Positions 27,490 to 27,626 of a stretch of 27,626 nucleotides of DNA are shown piece after piece; the first letter of the stretch is position 1; each line of letters starts with the position of its first letter. Source of the DNA: Priapulus caudatus. Its lineage: Eukaryota > Priapulida > Priapulimorpha > Priapulimorphida > Priapulidae. Made by a program: the position numbers and the translations under genes. The notes below the pieces were generated by a model, which was not told the origin of the DNA, ran no database searches, and saw only the letters and a list, made by a program, of their open reading frames with translations. The DNA lies in contig NW_014578888.1 of assembly GCF_000485595.1 (NCBI RefSeq), positions 10,496 to 38,121 on the forward strand, given 5' to 3'.

Positions 27490-27626
27490 GCTGGACGCAC
27501 ACGCACACGCACACGCACACGCAGTCCAGTGTTGTAGTCGAGTCCGCACCCTTCGAGTCCGAGACCGGGGGGGTGCGGACTCGGACTGGACTCGGACTCG
27601 GAGTCCGAGTCCGAGTCCGAGTCCGC
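27490..27626. repeat. (CACACG)n and (GAGTCC)n hexamer repeats
   Basis: acgcac run at 27495-27522, then gagtcc/ggactc hexamers to the window end, including inverse blocks gagtccgcaccc and gggtgcggactc that can fold back. Confidence 0.85.

Overview
The window is a eukaryotic, most likely invertebrate animal, genomic segment. Coding sequence is split by GT-AG introns, and introns and flanks are full of short non-autonomous DNA transposons, microsatellites, minisatellites, an LTR-retrotransposon fragment and a decayed transposon-borne gene of a type I associate with sponge, cnidarian and other invertebrate genomes. A 25-N run (11846-11870) marks an assembly gap. The species cannot be named from the sequence, and an alga or other urease-bearing eukaryote is not formally excluded.

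Two real host genes can be reconstructed exon by exon. On the + strand, 15 exons from about 205 to 13139 encode the complete alpha (catalytic, UreC-type) region of urease, about 581 residues from the [12 protein letters not shown] segment to the terminal QRYFLF, with every nickel-binding and catalytic residue present. The gamma and beta parts expected in a fused eukaryotic urease would lie off the left edge. On the - strand, six exons from 20626 down to 15378 encode almost all of the urease accessory protein UreF (about 216 residues, from the PTGGFSHSLG signature to the end). Its first exon was not found. The genes converge tail to tail with about 2.2 kb between stop codons. The enzyme and its nickel-insertion chaperone are therefore neighbours, which is the most notable host-gene arrangement here.

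Region by region: 1-105 is a GA microsatellite. 205-13139 is urease, with introns carrying a TGCATG-rich minisatellite (2398-3030), a nested pair of inverted-repeat transposons (4632-5913), a possible 93-nt cassette exon (6625-6717), a purine-rich array inside 26-bp inverted repeats (9391-10108) and an antisense copy of a ureF exon (11434-11510). 13140-15377 holds the two 3' ends. 15378-20626 is ureF, with several MITE-like elements in its introns. 20867-26494 is a 5.6-kb element with 0.42-kb terminal inverted repeats, apparently in ureF intron 1. It carries a broken gene with FEN/XPG-like nuclease motifs plus a 5' LTR with a tRNA-His primer site. 26495-27626 holds further inverted repeats and simple repeats.

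Functionally, UreF works with UreD/UreH and UreG to load nickel into the active site built by the urease alpha domain, so both host genes belong to one pathway (urea to ammonia and carbamate/CO2). The remaining features are repeats and mobile DNA that expand the introns.
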